This document shows positions 1-6,509 of a DNA stretch of 7,534 bases, one piece after another. The notes below the pieces were generated by a model. That model ran no database searches. It saw only the letters and a program-made list of their open reading frames with translations, and was not told the origin of the DNA. The translations under genes were made by a program, and so were the position numbers. The stretch's first letter is position 1. Each line of letters starts with the position of its first letter. Origin of the DNA: Chitinophagales bacterium (GTDB lineage Bacteria; Bacteroidota; Bacteroidia; Chitinophagales; Saprospiraceae); the NCBI GenBank assembly GCA_013297575.1, contig JAAFHO010000263.1:1-7534 (forward strand), read 5' to 3'.

Positions 1-995
1 GCTTCTCCATAAAACTGCCCGATCAACGCTCCCCTACCCGATCCCATCGACTTGCGTACTCCAATTTCTTTGGCGCGGTGCGTGGCCTTGGCCGTACTGA
101 GGTTCATAAAATTGATACAGGCCAAAAACAGCAAAAATGCCGCTAAACCTGAAAGTAGCCGTACATAACTAATCCTGCCGCCTACGGATTGTCCATTTTC
201 CCATTTTCCATACAAATAGCGGTCTTGAAACCGCTGTATATGCAAATCAACTGACGCATGACTGTCTTTTTGTTCTATAAATTTTTGGATCTTTTGTCCC
301 ACCGCCTCCGCGTTTGCGCCTGCACGTAAGCGGATAAAAGTATGCACTACACTATTTGTCCAAGGATGGTTTACGCTTTGTACCATTTTCACATAAGGCG
401 CAATGGCCATAAATGCTTCTGCTTTTTTGAGCGTACTATTGCTCGGAAGGTTGTACATCACGCCAGTTATTTCGGTGGAACCAAAATCGGTGACATCAAT
501 GATTTTGCCTACTACATCGGTGGTATTGAAGAACTTACGCGCCATATTTTCTGATACTACGATGGAATGGGGCGTGGTGAGTACCGTTGCAGGATCGCCG
601 TGCATCAAAGGAAAATCCAGTATTTGAAGGAATTCAGGTGACACTAGGTGCAGGTCTATTTTGTGGTGCTGCTCCCCAGCATTCATCAAAATCGCCATTT
701 GATATGCCATTTGGCAAGCGTTTTCAATTTCTGGCACTTCTGTTTTAAGTGCTGCGGCTAGTAGAAATGGAGATATTTCGCCAGTTTTGCGTTCACCATC
801 AGGGTTGGTCAGCAATACTTTATACACCCGATCGCCATTGGAATAACAACTGTCGATTTGGTATTCATCCAATACCCATAAACCAATGAGCAAGCAGGAA
901 GCAAGGCCAAGCGACAGCCCCAAAATATTGATGGCTGTAAATCCTTGCTGCCGCATCATTTGGCGGATCGCGATTTTTATAAAGTTAGAAAACAT
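1..995 (-). CDS. FtsX/MacB-type ABC transporter permease, N-terminal part (runs off left edge)
   Basis: This is the permease subunit of a MacB/FtsX-type ABC exporter, an inner-membrane protein with a large extracytoplasmic domain. The reading frame is open from ATG (complement of 993-995) to the window edge, giving 331 codons plus two bases. The protein starts MFSNFIKIAIRQMMRQQGF, the usual amphipathic start of the large Bacteroidota permease family. It continues with a first membrane helix (about residues 20-42) followed by DEYQID. Residues of about 45-270 fit a MacB-like periplasmic core domain (LVSPEFLQILDFPL, VSENMARKFF). A second helix (about 277-298) leads into the FtsX coupling region NLSTAKATHRAKEIGVRKSMG. 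Family members are normally near 800 residues, so more than half lies outside the window. No ATPase gene is visible and the substrate cannot be told. It is transcribed divergently from the peptidase gene. Confidence 0.93.
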   Translation of the reverse strand, partial: MFSNFIKIAIRQMMRQQGFTAINILGLSLGLASCLLIGLWVLDEYQIDSCYSNGDRVYKVLLTNPDGERKTGEISPFLLAAALKTEVPEIENACQMAYQMAILMNAGEQHHKIDLHLVSPEFLQILDFPLMHGDPATVLTTPHSIVVSENMARKFFNTTDVVGKIIDVTDFGSTEITGVMYNLPSNSTLKKAEAFMAIAPYVKMVQSVNHPWTNSVVHTFIRLRAGANAEAVGQKIQKFIEQKDSHASVDLHIQRFQDRYLYGKWENGQSVGGRISYVRLLSGLAAFLLFLACINFMNLSTAKATHRAKEIGVRKSMGSGRGALIGQFYGE

Positions 996-1235
996 AGCGT
1001 TTTTGTTTTGATGAATAAATAAATATGGCGCATTAATGAGTATCCAATTATGAGTAAAACAATACTTAGGCCAATTTCCCAAATAATTGATAATCAAATT
1101 TTTATAAAATATTTTTTCAAAAAATGATGTACGATGACGAACGTGTATTGTTCAATTTCGGACAAGAGGAAGCCGCAAAGTTGCCTTTCCTACTTATCCA
1201 ACCATAAAGGTGCTAAAATTATTAAAAACGCTTTG

Positions 1236-1243
1236 TAACTTTG
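1236..1243 (+). promoter_or_regulatory. Candidate Bacteroidota -7 promoter element for the DPP IV gene
   Basis: TAACTTTG is an exact match to the TAnnTTTG -7 element of Bacteroidota sigma-A promoters. It lies 40 bp before the start codon at 1284, which would give a 5' leader of roughly 35 nt. No good TTG -33 element is seen at the expected distance upstream, so the call rests on the -7 box and its position. AACTTTGC (1237-1244) is also the inverse of GCAAAGTT at 1175-1182, so it could take part in a weak stem. Confidence 0.5.
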
Positions 1244-1283
1244 CAACGCAACAGCCATTACTTTTTATAAATCGAACCAATTT

Positions 1284-3455
1284 ATGCAAAAAAAATCTTT
1301 ATTATTTGTAGCATTATTTTTTATTTTTTCAAATATATCTGCCCAAAAACTCAATTGGCTCAAAGAAGGGAATGCTTTTTTACAACAAGAAAAAGGCGAA
1401 ATTGTACAAGTTACGCTACCCGATTTACAGAAAAAAACAATCGTGGGTAAAGCAATGCTTACACCCGAAGGCCAGAAAGAAGCACTCAGCGTGAAGGGTT
1501 ACACTTTTAGTACTGACCAAAGTAAAGTGCTGATTTTTACCAATACGAAACGGGTTTGGCGCGAAGAAACCCGTGGCGATTATTGGGTACTGGACATGGT
1601 TTCAAAAAAATTGACCCAAATTGGCAAAGCACGCCCCGAAAGTACGTTGATGTTTGCTAAATTTTCGCCCGATGGTACGCAAGTGGGTTATGTGAGTGAG
1701 CGCAATATTTATGTCGAAAACCTCGCAAGTGGAAAGGCAAAATTACTCACCTCCACCAACGGAACCCTCAAACTCATCAACGGCACTTTCGATTGGGTTT
1801 ATGAAGAGGAGTTCTCTTGTCGCGATGGTTTCCGGTGGAGCGCCGATAGCAAAAACATTGCTTATTGGCAAATTGATGCCAACAAAATCCGTGATTACTA
1901 CATGATTAATACAACGGATTCCATTTACCCAACCATTATTCCCGTAGAGTATCCAAAGGTGGGTGAACGCCCGTCGCCTTACAAAATTGGGGTAGTGAGT
2001 GTAGCCAAAGGGAAAACCACTTGGATGAAAATACCCGGCGATCCGGGCAATACTTATGTGCCACGTATGGAATGGGCAACGAACGATCAATTGATTATTC
2101 AGTACCTCAACCGCAAGCAAAATGAGTCGAGTATTATGATTTGTGATGCAAAAAGTGGCCAAACGAACACCATTTATGAAGAAAAAGACGCAGCGTGGAT
2201 TGATTTAGCCAATGGTAGTATGACCGATTATTGGACTTGGCTCAACGGCGATTTTAATTTCTTGTGGCAAAGCGAAAAAGACGGTTGGAATCATTTGTAC
2301 CAACTCAACCGCAAAGGCGAGGACGAAAAACTTATTACCAAGGGCAATTATGACGTGATCGATATTGTACGCGTCGATGATAAAAATGGGTTTATTTACT
2401 TTTATGCATCACCCGATAACGCCACACAAAAATACCTGTATCGCGTAAAAACAAACGGAAATACTACCGCTGAACGCCTCACGCCTGCCAATCAAGTTGG
2501 GACACATGGTTATCAGATTTCGCCAGATGGAAAATACGCGTTACATACTTTTAGTAACTATTTTACGGAGCGACAACGCGAATGGATTACATTGCCGGAT
2601 CACAAACCGCTACAACCGAAGGATGGAATTGACTCAAAAATATCATCTAAACCGGGTAAGGACAATCGGGTAGAGTTTTTTCAAGTGACTACCGTTGATG
2701 GTGTTACGATGGACGGATGGCTCTCAAAACCCAAAAATTTCGATCACAATAAGAAATACCCGATCGTCTATTACGTGTATTCAGAGCCAGCGGGAGCAAC
2801 CGTTAAGGACGCTTATGGTGTAGCGGAGAATGGCCTTTACAACGGCGACATGGGCGAAGATGGTTATATCTACTGTTCGCTGGACGGCAGGGGCACGCCA
2901 GCGCCCAAAGGTAGTGCTTGGCGCAAGGCTATTTACCGAAAAATAGGTGTCGTTAATATCCGAGATCAGGCAATGGGAGCGATGGAAATGTTCAAAAAAT
3001 GGTCGTTTATCGATACCAGTCGCGTGGCGGTTTGGGGATGGAGTGGCGGCGGATCTGCTACTCTTAATTTGCTTTTTCAGTATCCAGTTATTTACAAAAC
3101 AGGTATTTCAGTGGCTGCGGTGGCCAATCAACTCAGTTACGATAATATTTACCAAGAGCGGTATATGGGTATTCCGCAAGAAAATCGCGCTGATTTTATC
3201 GCCGGTTCTCCCATTACGCATGCCAAAAATCTGCGCGGCAACCTGCTCTACATTCATGGCACTGGCGACGATAATGTGCATTACCAAAACGCCGAAATGC
3301 TCATTAACGAACTGGTAAAGTACAACCGTCAGTTCCAATTTATGCCGTATCCCAATCGTTCGCACGGGATTTATGAAGGAGACGGCACTACCGAGCACCT
3401 TTCTACGCTTTATACGGCGTATTTACGGCGGAATTGTCCACCGGGAGGACGATAA
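1284..3455 (+). CDS. Secreted dipeptidyl peptidase IV (S9B prolyl oligopeptidase family)
   Basis: A serine exopeptidase that, by family, removes Xaa-Pro or Xaa-Ala dipeptides from peptide N-termini in the periplasm. A signal peptide covers residues 1-20 (cleavage after SNISA). A beta-propeller (about 21-470) carries the DPP IV signature DWVYEEEF at 170-177, where E175 and E176 match the human DPP IV Glu205/Glu206 pair that binds the substrate amino terminus. R93 in VWRE probably matches Arg125. The C-terminal alpha/beta-hydrolase domain (about 475-723) has Y499 (oxyanion Tyr, in YYVYSEP), the nucleophile S587 in GWSGGG, D662 in HGTGDDNVH and H694 in RSHGIYEGD. The Asp-to-His spacing of 32 equals that of human DPP IV. 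The length of 723 residues is normal for bacterial DPP IV, and all key residues are present. No C-terminal sorting domain is seen. It is likely a single-gene transcript, because palindromic DNA follows. Confidence 0.95.
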   Translation: MQKKSLLFVALFFIFSNISAQKLNWLKEGNAFLQQEKGEIVQVTLPDLQKKTIVGKAMLTPEGQKEALSVKGYTFSTDQSKVLIFTNTKRVWREETRGDYWVLDMVSKKLTQIGKARPESTLMFAKFSPDGTQVGYVSERNIYVENLASGKAKLLTSTNGTLKLINGTFDWVYEEEFSCRDGFRWSADSKNIAYWQIDANKIRDYYMINTTDSIYPTIIPVEYPKVGERPSPYKIGVVSVAKGKTTWMKIPGDPGNTYVPRMEWATNDQLIIQYLNRKQNESSIMICDAKSGQTNTIYEEKDAAWIDLANGSMTDYWTWLNGDFNFLWQSEKDGWNHLYQLNRKGEDEKLITKGNYDVIDIVRVDDKNGFIYFYASPDNATQKYLYRVKTNGNTTAERLTPANQVGTHGYQISPDGKYALHTFSNYFTERQREWITLPDHKPLQPKDGIDSKISSKPGKDNRVEFFQVTTVDGVTMDGWLSKPKNFDHNKKYPIVYYVYSEPAGATVKDAYGVAENGLYNGDMGEDGYIYCSLDGRGTPAPKGSAWRKAIYRKIGVVNIRDQAMGAMEMFKKWSFIDTSRVAVWGWSGGGSATLNLLFQYPVIYKTGISVAAVANQLSYDNIYQERYMGIPQENRADFIAGSPITHAKNLRGNLLYIHGTGDDNVHYQNAEMLINELVKYNRQFQFMPYPNRSHGIYEGDGTTEHLSTLYTAYLRRNCPPGGR

Positions 3456-3525
3456 ATTGCTCGTTTCTCTAATAGACATTATACGGGATTAATGTAACTA
3501 TCCAGCCATCGCCAAAAAATTTCTG

Positions 3526-3597
3526 TAGGGAATGCATGTTTATAATCTGAATAGGGGTAGGGATTTGGTACCAGACTCTATAAACATACATTCCCTA
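3526..3597. repeat. 19-bp imperfect inverted repeat (hairpin) downstream of the DPP IV gene
   Basis: TAGGGAATGCATGTTTATA (3526-3544) and TATAAACATACATTCCCTA (3579-3597) are inverse copies with one mismatch, separated by 34 nt. The structure starts 70 bp after the DPP IV stop codon. It is AT-rich and lacks a T-tract, so it is not a typical intrinsic terminator. It may be an older repeat or mobile-element remnant. The right arm overlaps the left copy of the 9-bp duplication flanking the element at 3602-3916, so that element appears to have inserted at the foot of this hairpin. Confidence 0.75.
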
Positions 3598-3601
3598 TGG
3601 G
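3593..3601. repeat. Left 9-bp target-site duplication
   Basis: CCCTATGGG abuts the left terminal inverted repeat at 3602 and is repeated exactly, in direct orientation, at 3917-3925 just outside the right terminal repeat. A 9-bp duplication fits transposition by several DDE insertion-sequence families. The 9-mer is itself nearly palindromic, so some of the symmetry could be inherent to the site. Confidence 0.65.
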
Positions 3602-3916
3602 CTACGGTTTCTACACATCTTTACATAGGTCGGAATCTGTCAAAACTAACATGTTTTAATGCTGTTTTGTTAATAACCAGACGAACTAATATCCATAAAG
3701 GTGCAGCGCACCGTAATATTTGTAGCAAAATCGGCAACATCATGGTTGAAGGTGCAGCGCACCGTAACATTAAATTTAATATTGCGGTGCGCTGCACCTT
3801 CAAAACGCGGATATATCACCATTGCTACAAATATTACGGTGCGCTGCACCTGAAATTTTTATAAAAAAGCCCTATATGCGATCAAAACTTGCTATAAAGA
3901 TGTGTATAAACCGTAG
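3602..3916. mobile_element. Putative non-autonomous insertion element (MITE-like), 315 bp
   Basis: The ends are 22-bp terminal inverted repeats with one mismatch. The left arm is 3602-3623, beginning CTACGGTTT and ending ACACATCTTTA. The right arm is 3895-3916, beginning TAAAGATGTGT and ending AAACCGTAG. A perfect 9-bp direct repeat, CCCTATGGG, sits immediately outside both ends. No transposase or other credible protein is encoded inside, so movement would need a transposase supplied elsewhere. The interior holds a large nested palindrome (3699-3851) placed off-centre. The right end lies about 85 bp before the carbonic anhydrase-like gene. The family is not identified; IS4-like elements are one group with duplications of about this size. 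Confidence 0.65.
3699..3851. repeat. Nested palindrome with four GGTGCAGCGCACCG units
   Basis: The 14-bp unit GGTGCAGCGCACCG occurs at 3700-3713 and 3751-3764, and as its inverse at 3785-3798 and 3837-3850. Each unit is a small hairpin (GGTGC, loop AGC, GCACC). The outer pair belongs to a perfect 30-bp inverted repeat (3699-3728 with 3822-3851). The inner pair belongs to a perfect 19-bp inverted repeat (3746-3764 with 3785-3803), whose centre is the palindrome ATTAAATTTAAT (3769-3780). Both pairs share nearly the same centre, so the whole 153 bp could fold into one long interrupted hairpin or cruciform. Unit spacing is 51 bp on the left and 52 bp on the right. The arrangement is reminiscent of REP/BIME-type elements, but the family is not identified. 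Confidence 0.85.
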
Positions 3917-3925
3917 CCCTATGGG
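3917..3925. repeat. Right 9-bp target-site duplication
   Basis: Second exact copy of CCCTATGGG, directly after the right terminal repeat ending at 3916. Removing the element plus one copy would rejoin the flanks as ATTCCCTATGGGAAT, a palindrome that extends the arms of the 3526-3597 hairpin. Confidence 0.65.
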
Positions 3926-3947
3926 AATTTGGGCAGCGGCTGAATAG

Positions 3948-3977
3948 TTGCGAATTAAATTAATATTTATAACATTT
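3948..3977 (+). promoter_or_regulatory. Weak candidate promoter for the carbonic anhydrase/bestrophin operon
   Basis: TTG at 3948-3950 is followed after 19 bp by TAACATTT at 3970-3977, a partial match to the Bacteroidota -7 consensus TAnnTTTG. The spacing is right but the -7 box has two mismatches. It lies in the 75 bp between the insertion element and the start codon at 4001. No better candidate was seen there. Transcription could also enter from the element. Confidence 0.25.
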
Positions 3978-4000
3978 ATAAAAAAATACAAGCAAAAAAT

Positions 4001-4747
4001 ATGAAAAAAAGAGAAAAACTCGACATCATTCACAAGTACTATTCAACGGCTATCACCACGATTGATAGCGTAAACAGATTGATCGACTTTGTAGAGGAGC
4101 AATTGGATTTAGAGCCCTATAAAGTAATGCTTGCAGATAGTATTTGTAGCGATGATGTGAATAGTATCCAATATCCAGCAAGGGCGCACGAGTTTTTAGG
4201 GCCTTTCAAAATGGGTGGTTTGGACGGATTTCCATTCACCGGATTAACCGGTATGGGCGCATTTGCAAGCCATGTACCCGATGATGGTGCTGTTTTTATC
4301 TATTATGGACCTCATATTGGTATCTCAAAAAATGGTGTGATTGGCGAAATCCACAGGATTGGTCAAAGTAAACATACCGGCTGTTGTGGTGCTGCAAAAG
4401 GAGCATTGAACAAATTACTGAACGATCAAATTACGGCGGGTAATATCACAGAATTGGATTATCAAATGAATACAATTGAACAAATATTGTTGCATCAAAA
4501 AGATCGAATTCTTAACGCCGAAAATCATCTATTCGAAGCCACTGAGGTGATTTATGAGGCCATTGATGAAAGGATCAATGAACTGGTAGCAAAAACGGCT
4601 TACAATTGCAAATACGTGATATTAGTAGGTGCTATCTTAATCAACAGCGATAGCGATATGGGTTCATTCACCTCCACCAAACGCTTTGATATTATTGACC
4701 TAGCCACCAATGTACGCACCAATTATTTGACCCAATTCCCCTTATAA
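4001..4747 (+). CDS. LCIB/LCIC-type carbonic anhydrase homologue (theta/beta-like CA)
   Basis: This 248-residue protein resembles the catalytic domain of the algal limiting-CO2-inducible proteins LCIB/LCIC and diatom theta-carbonic anhydrases (zinc enzymes interconverting CO2 and bicarbonate). The core runs from about 40 to 135: ADSICSDDVN (45-54), LGPFKMGGLDGFPFTG (66-81), GAFASHVPDDG (86-96), YYGPHIGIS (101-109) and GQSKHTGCCGAAKG (121-134). By analogy with beta-type enzymes, C49, H91 and C128 or C129 would bind zinc, and D51 with R62 could form the Asp-Arg dyad. The C-terminal VGAILINSDSDMGSF (209-223) is also family-like. No signal peptide or membrane segment is seen, so it should be cytoplasmic. 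It lies 3 bp before the bestrophin gene, which argues for co-expression and a shared role in bicarbonate handling. The zinc-residue assignment is from memory of the family; activity is inferred. Confidence 0.85.
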   Translation: MKKREKLDIIHKYYSTAITTIDSVNRLIDFVEEQLDLEPYKVMLADSICSDDVNSIQYPARAHEFLGPFKMGGLDGFPFTGLTGMGAFASHVPDDGAVFIYYGPHIGISKNGVIGEIHRIGQSKHTGCCGAAKGALNKLLNDQITAGNITELDYQMNTIEQILLHQKDRILNAENHLFEATEVIYEAIDERINELVAKTAYNCKYVILVGAILINSDSDMGSFTSTKRFDIIDLATNVRTNYLTQFPL

Positions 4748-4750
4748 AAT

Positions 4751-5749
4751 ATGTTTACGAAACGCAATTATGGTTTTTGGATGACCTTTAATTGGTCTAA
4801 AATGCCCTTTATCTATGGATTTATTTACTCTGGTTTGGTAGGGGCCTTTGTTTTTTTGGCTAAAAAACATTATAATATTGATATTTCTGTGCCTTGGCAG
4901 CCTGTTAGTGTAGTCGGTATTGCGGTGGCGTTTTACCTGGGTTTTAAGAACAATGCAAGTTATGACCGAACTTGGGAGGCTCGGAAAATATGGGGCGGTA
5001 TTGTGAATAGCAGCCGCACGTTTGGGGTAGCCGTACAAACATTTGTGGAAGGAGAAAACAGCGAGGCCATTAAAAAACAATTGATTTACAGGCATATTGC
5101 TTGGTTGAGTGCGTTGCGCTACCAACTCAGGCTGTCAAGGGAGTGGGAGCATACAGAAGAACGCGTTATTGGCCAATATCAACCTGTGACATCGGAGAAA
5201 TTTTTTGCCAATTTAGAAAAGGATCTATGTCAATATTTGGATAAAGCGGAGGTGGAAATACATTTGAAGAAAACAAATATTGCAACCCAAATCCTGAAAA
5301 CACAAGCGACTTATTTGCAAGAGTTAAAAAATCAAAATTATTTTGACGATTTTAGGCACATGGAATTTCATAAACTCATTGGGCTGTTTTATGATGATCA
5401 GGGCAGGAGCGAACGGATTAAAAACTTTCCTTTCCCACGCCAGTATGCGTCTGCGGCACTTTGGCAAACGCTGATTTTTTCAGCATTGATTCCATTTGGG
5501 CTGATCGATATTTTTACGGGTGGCAACGAAAATATGCATTGGATGGCCATGCCATTCTCCGCTTTGATTATTTGGGTGTTCTTTTTAATGGAAAAAATTG
5601 GCGATTACTCCGAAAATCCCTTTGAAGGGACTTATAATGATATTCCAATTACTTCCATTTCAAGGGGTATTGAAATAGATTTAAGGGAAATGTTGGGCGA
5701 TGACAATATTCCGCCTGCCCTGAAAAGTGAACATGGTTTTTTAATGTAA
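4751..5749 (+). CDS. Bestrophin-family channel (predicted anion/bicarbonate channel)
   Basis: A 332-residue integral membrane protein of the bestrophin family, whose members form pentameric inner-membrane channels. The signature NNASYDRTWEARKIWGGIVN (67-86) is typical of bacterial bestrophins. Hydrophobic segments lie at about 19-37, 48-65, 233-255 and 263-281, and the last is followed by KIGDYSENPFEG (282-293), matching the family's conserved E-x-P-F region. Aligning YLGFKNNASYDRTW with the human BEST1 pore helix places I57, F61 and F65 at the positions of the hydrophobic neck residues Ile76, Phe80 and Phe84. The gene starts 3 bp after the carbonic anhydrase-like stop codon, so translation is probably coupled. 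Algal bestrophin-like proteins pass bicarbonate and are linked to LCIB, which suggests the same ion here; the substrate is inference. No strong terminator follows. Confidence 0.92.
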   Translation: MFTKRNYGFWMTFNWSKMPFIYGFIYSGLVGAFVFLAKKHYNIDISVPWQPVSVVGIAVAFYLGFKNNASYDRTWEARKIWGGIVNSSRTFGVAVQTFVEGENSEAIKKQLIYRHIAWLSALRYQLRLSREWEHTEERVIGQYQPVTSEKFFANLEKDLCQYLDKAEVEIHLKKTNIATQILKTQATYLQELKNQNYFDDFRHMEFHKLIGLFYDDQGRSERIKNFPFPRQYASAALWQTLIFSALIPFGLIDIFTGGNENMHWMAMPFSALIIWVFFLMEKIGDYSENPFEGTYNDIPITSISRGIEIDLREMLGDDNIPPALKSEHGFLM

Positions 5750-5825
5750 AACCACGAAAAAACAAAAACAAACAACTATTTGGGTATATTTTGGTTAATC
5801 AACTAGAAACAAATAATATTTATCC

Positions 5826-6470
5826 ATGAAAAAGAATATCATAATTATTGGCATGGGCCAAGGTTTAAGCATGGGCATTGCGGAGCATTTTGGAAAAGAA
5901 GGATTTCATGTTGGGATGATGAGCCGAAGTGCGGAAAAACTGGCAGATTTCCAAGCGCAATTAGCCGAAAAAGGCATTTCCTCCGAATTCGTCGCCGCTG
6001 ATGTGGCCGATACCGCTCAAATGATCGAGGCGATCCATACACTACAATCAAAAATGGGGACAATTGATGTATTGCAATACAATGCAGTGGATTATCGCAT
6101 GAATCCCTTAATGTCCGAAACTGCTGATACCTTGACGACGGGTTTTAGGATCAGTGTAGCCAATGCTTTGGCGGCAACACAAACATTATTACCTGATTTG
6201 AAATCGGTGAAAGGTGCCGTTTTATTGACTGGCGGCGGATCTGGCAATCACCCAAATCCCAATATGGCCTCCATTTCGTTGGGTAAAGCAGGGATTAGAA
6301 ACTTGGCGGTACAATTGAATGAAGTGCTGAAATCAGAAGGCGTTTATGTGGGAACATTGACAATTGGAGGTTGGATTCAGCCCGAAAGCGAGACGCATTC
6401 CCCTAAAATTTTGGCTGAAAAATTCTGGGAACTGTATCAAAATAGGGATCAAGTAGAACTAATTTATTAG
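5826..6470 (+). CDS. Short SDR-family NAD(P)-binding protein lacking the catalytic Tyr
   Basis: A 214-residue Rossmann-fold protein of the short-chain dehydrogenase/reductase superfamily. The N-terminal dinucleotide-binding motif GMGQGLSMG lies at 9-17. R34 in MMSRSAEKL follows strand 2 and hints at NADP(H). AADVAD (57-62) and YNAVDYR (85-91, in place of the NNAG motif) follow. The region of the active site reads TGGGSG (135-140) and SISLGKAG (149-156). K154 is kept, but the residue four before it, normally Tyr, is I150. The classical Ser-Tyr-Lys catalysis is therefore not expected. The protein is also shorter than the usual 250 residues. It begins 76 bp after the bestrophin stop codon, and the next gene follows 39 bp after it. 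A degraded promoter-like sequence (TATATTTTG, 5785-5793) precedes it. Substrate unknown. Confidence 0.85.
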   Translation: MKKNIIIIGMGQGLSMGIAEHFGKEGFHVGMMSRSAEKLADFQAQLAEKGISSEFVAADVADTAQMIEAIHTLQSKMGTIDVLQYNAVDYRMNPLMSETADTLTTGFRISVANALAATQTLLPDLKSVKGAVLLTGGGSGNHPNPNMASISLGKAGIRNLAVQLNEVLKSEGVYVGTLTIGGWIQPESETHSPKILAEKFWELYQNRDQVELIY

Positions 6471-6509
6471 ACATTATATTTACTAAACCGGCACAAAAAC
6501 ATAATATCA

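Noticed and set aside
342..627. Two overlapping plus-strand open frames
   Set aside because: They lie antisense to the well-supported permease frame on the minus strand.
1124..1207. 27-codon open frame (starting MMYDDERVLF) in the divergent intergenic region
   Set aside because: The composition looks protein-like, but it is very short, has no recognisable start signal or homologue known to me, and ends before the DPP IV promoter. It could be a leader or gene remnant, but I cannot support it.
1743..2162. 139-codon minus-strand open frame
   Set aside because: Antisense shadow of the DPP IV propeller domain; no recognisable protein features.
3526..3597. Intrinsic terminator for the DPP IV gene
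   Set aside because: The stem is AT-rich, the loop is 34 nt and there is no T-tract after either arm, so I list it only as an inverted repeat.
3699..3851. CRISPR array
   Set aside because: The repeated units are in opposite orientations and belong to nested inverted repeats, with only four copies and no regular spacer set or cas genes.
3532..3864. 110-codon open frame on the plus strand through the palindromic region
   Set aside because: Its peptide repeats (KGAAHRNI, EGAAHRNI) are just translations of the GGTGCAGCGCACCG repeats, and it spans the left flank, the terminal repeat and the nested palindrome. The shadow frame on the other strand (3621-3803) is of the same origin.
4742..5125. 127-codon minus-strand open frame
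   Set aside because: It is antisense to the bestrophin gene, whose family signature is clear in the plus frame.
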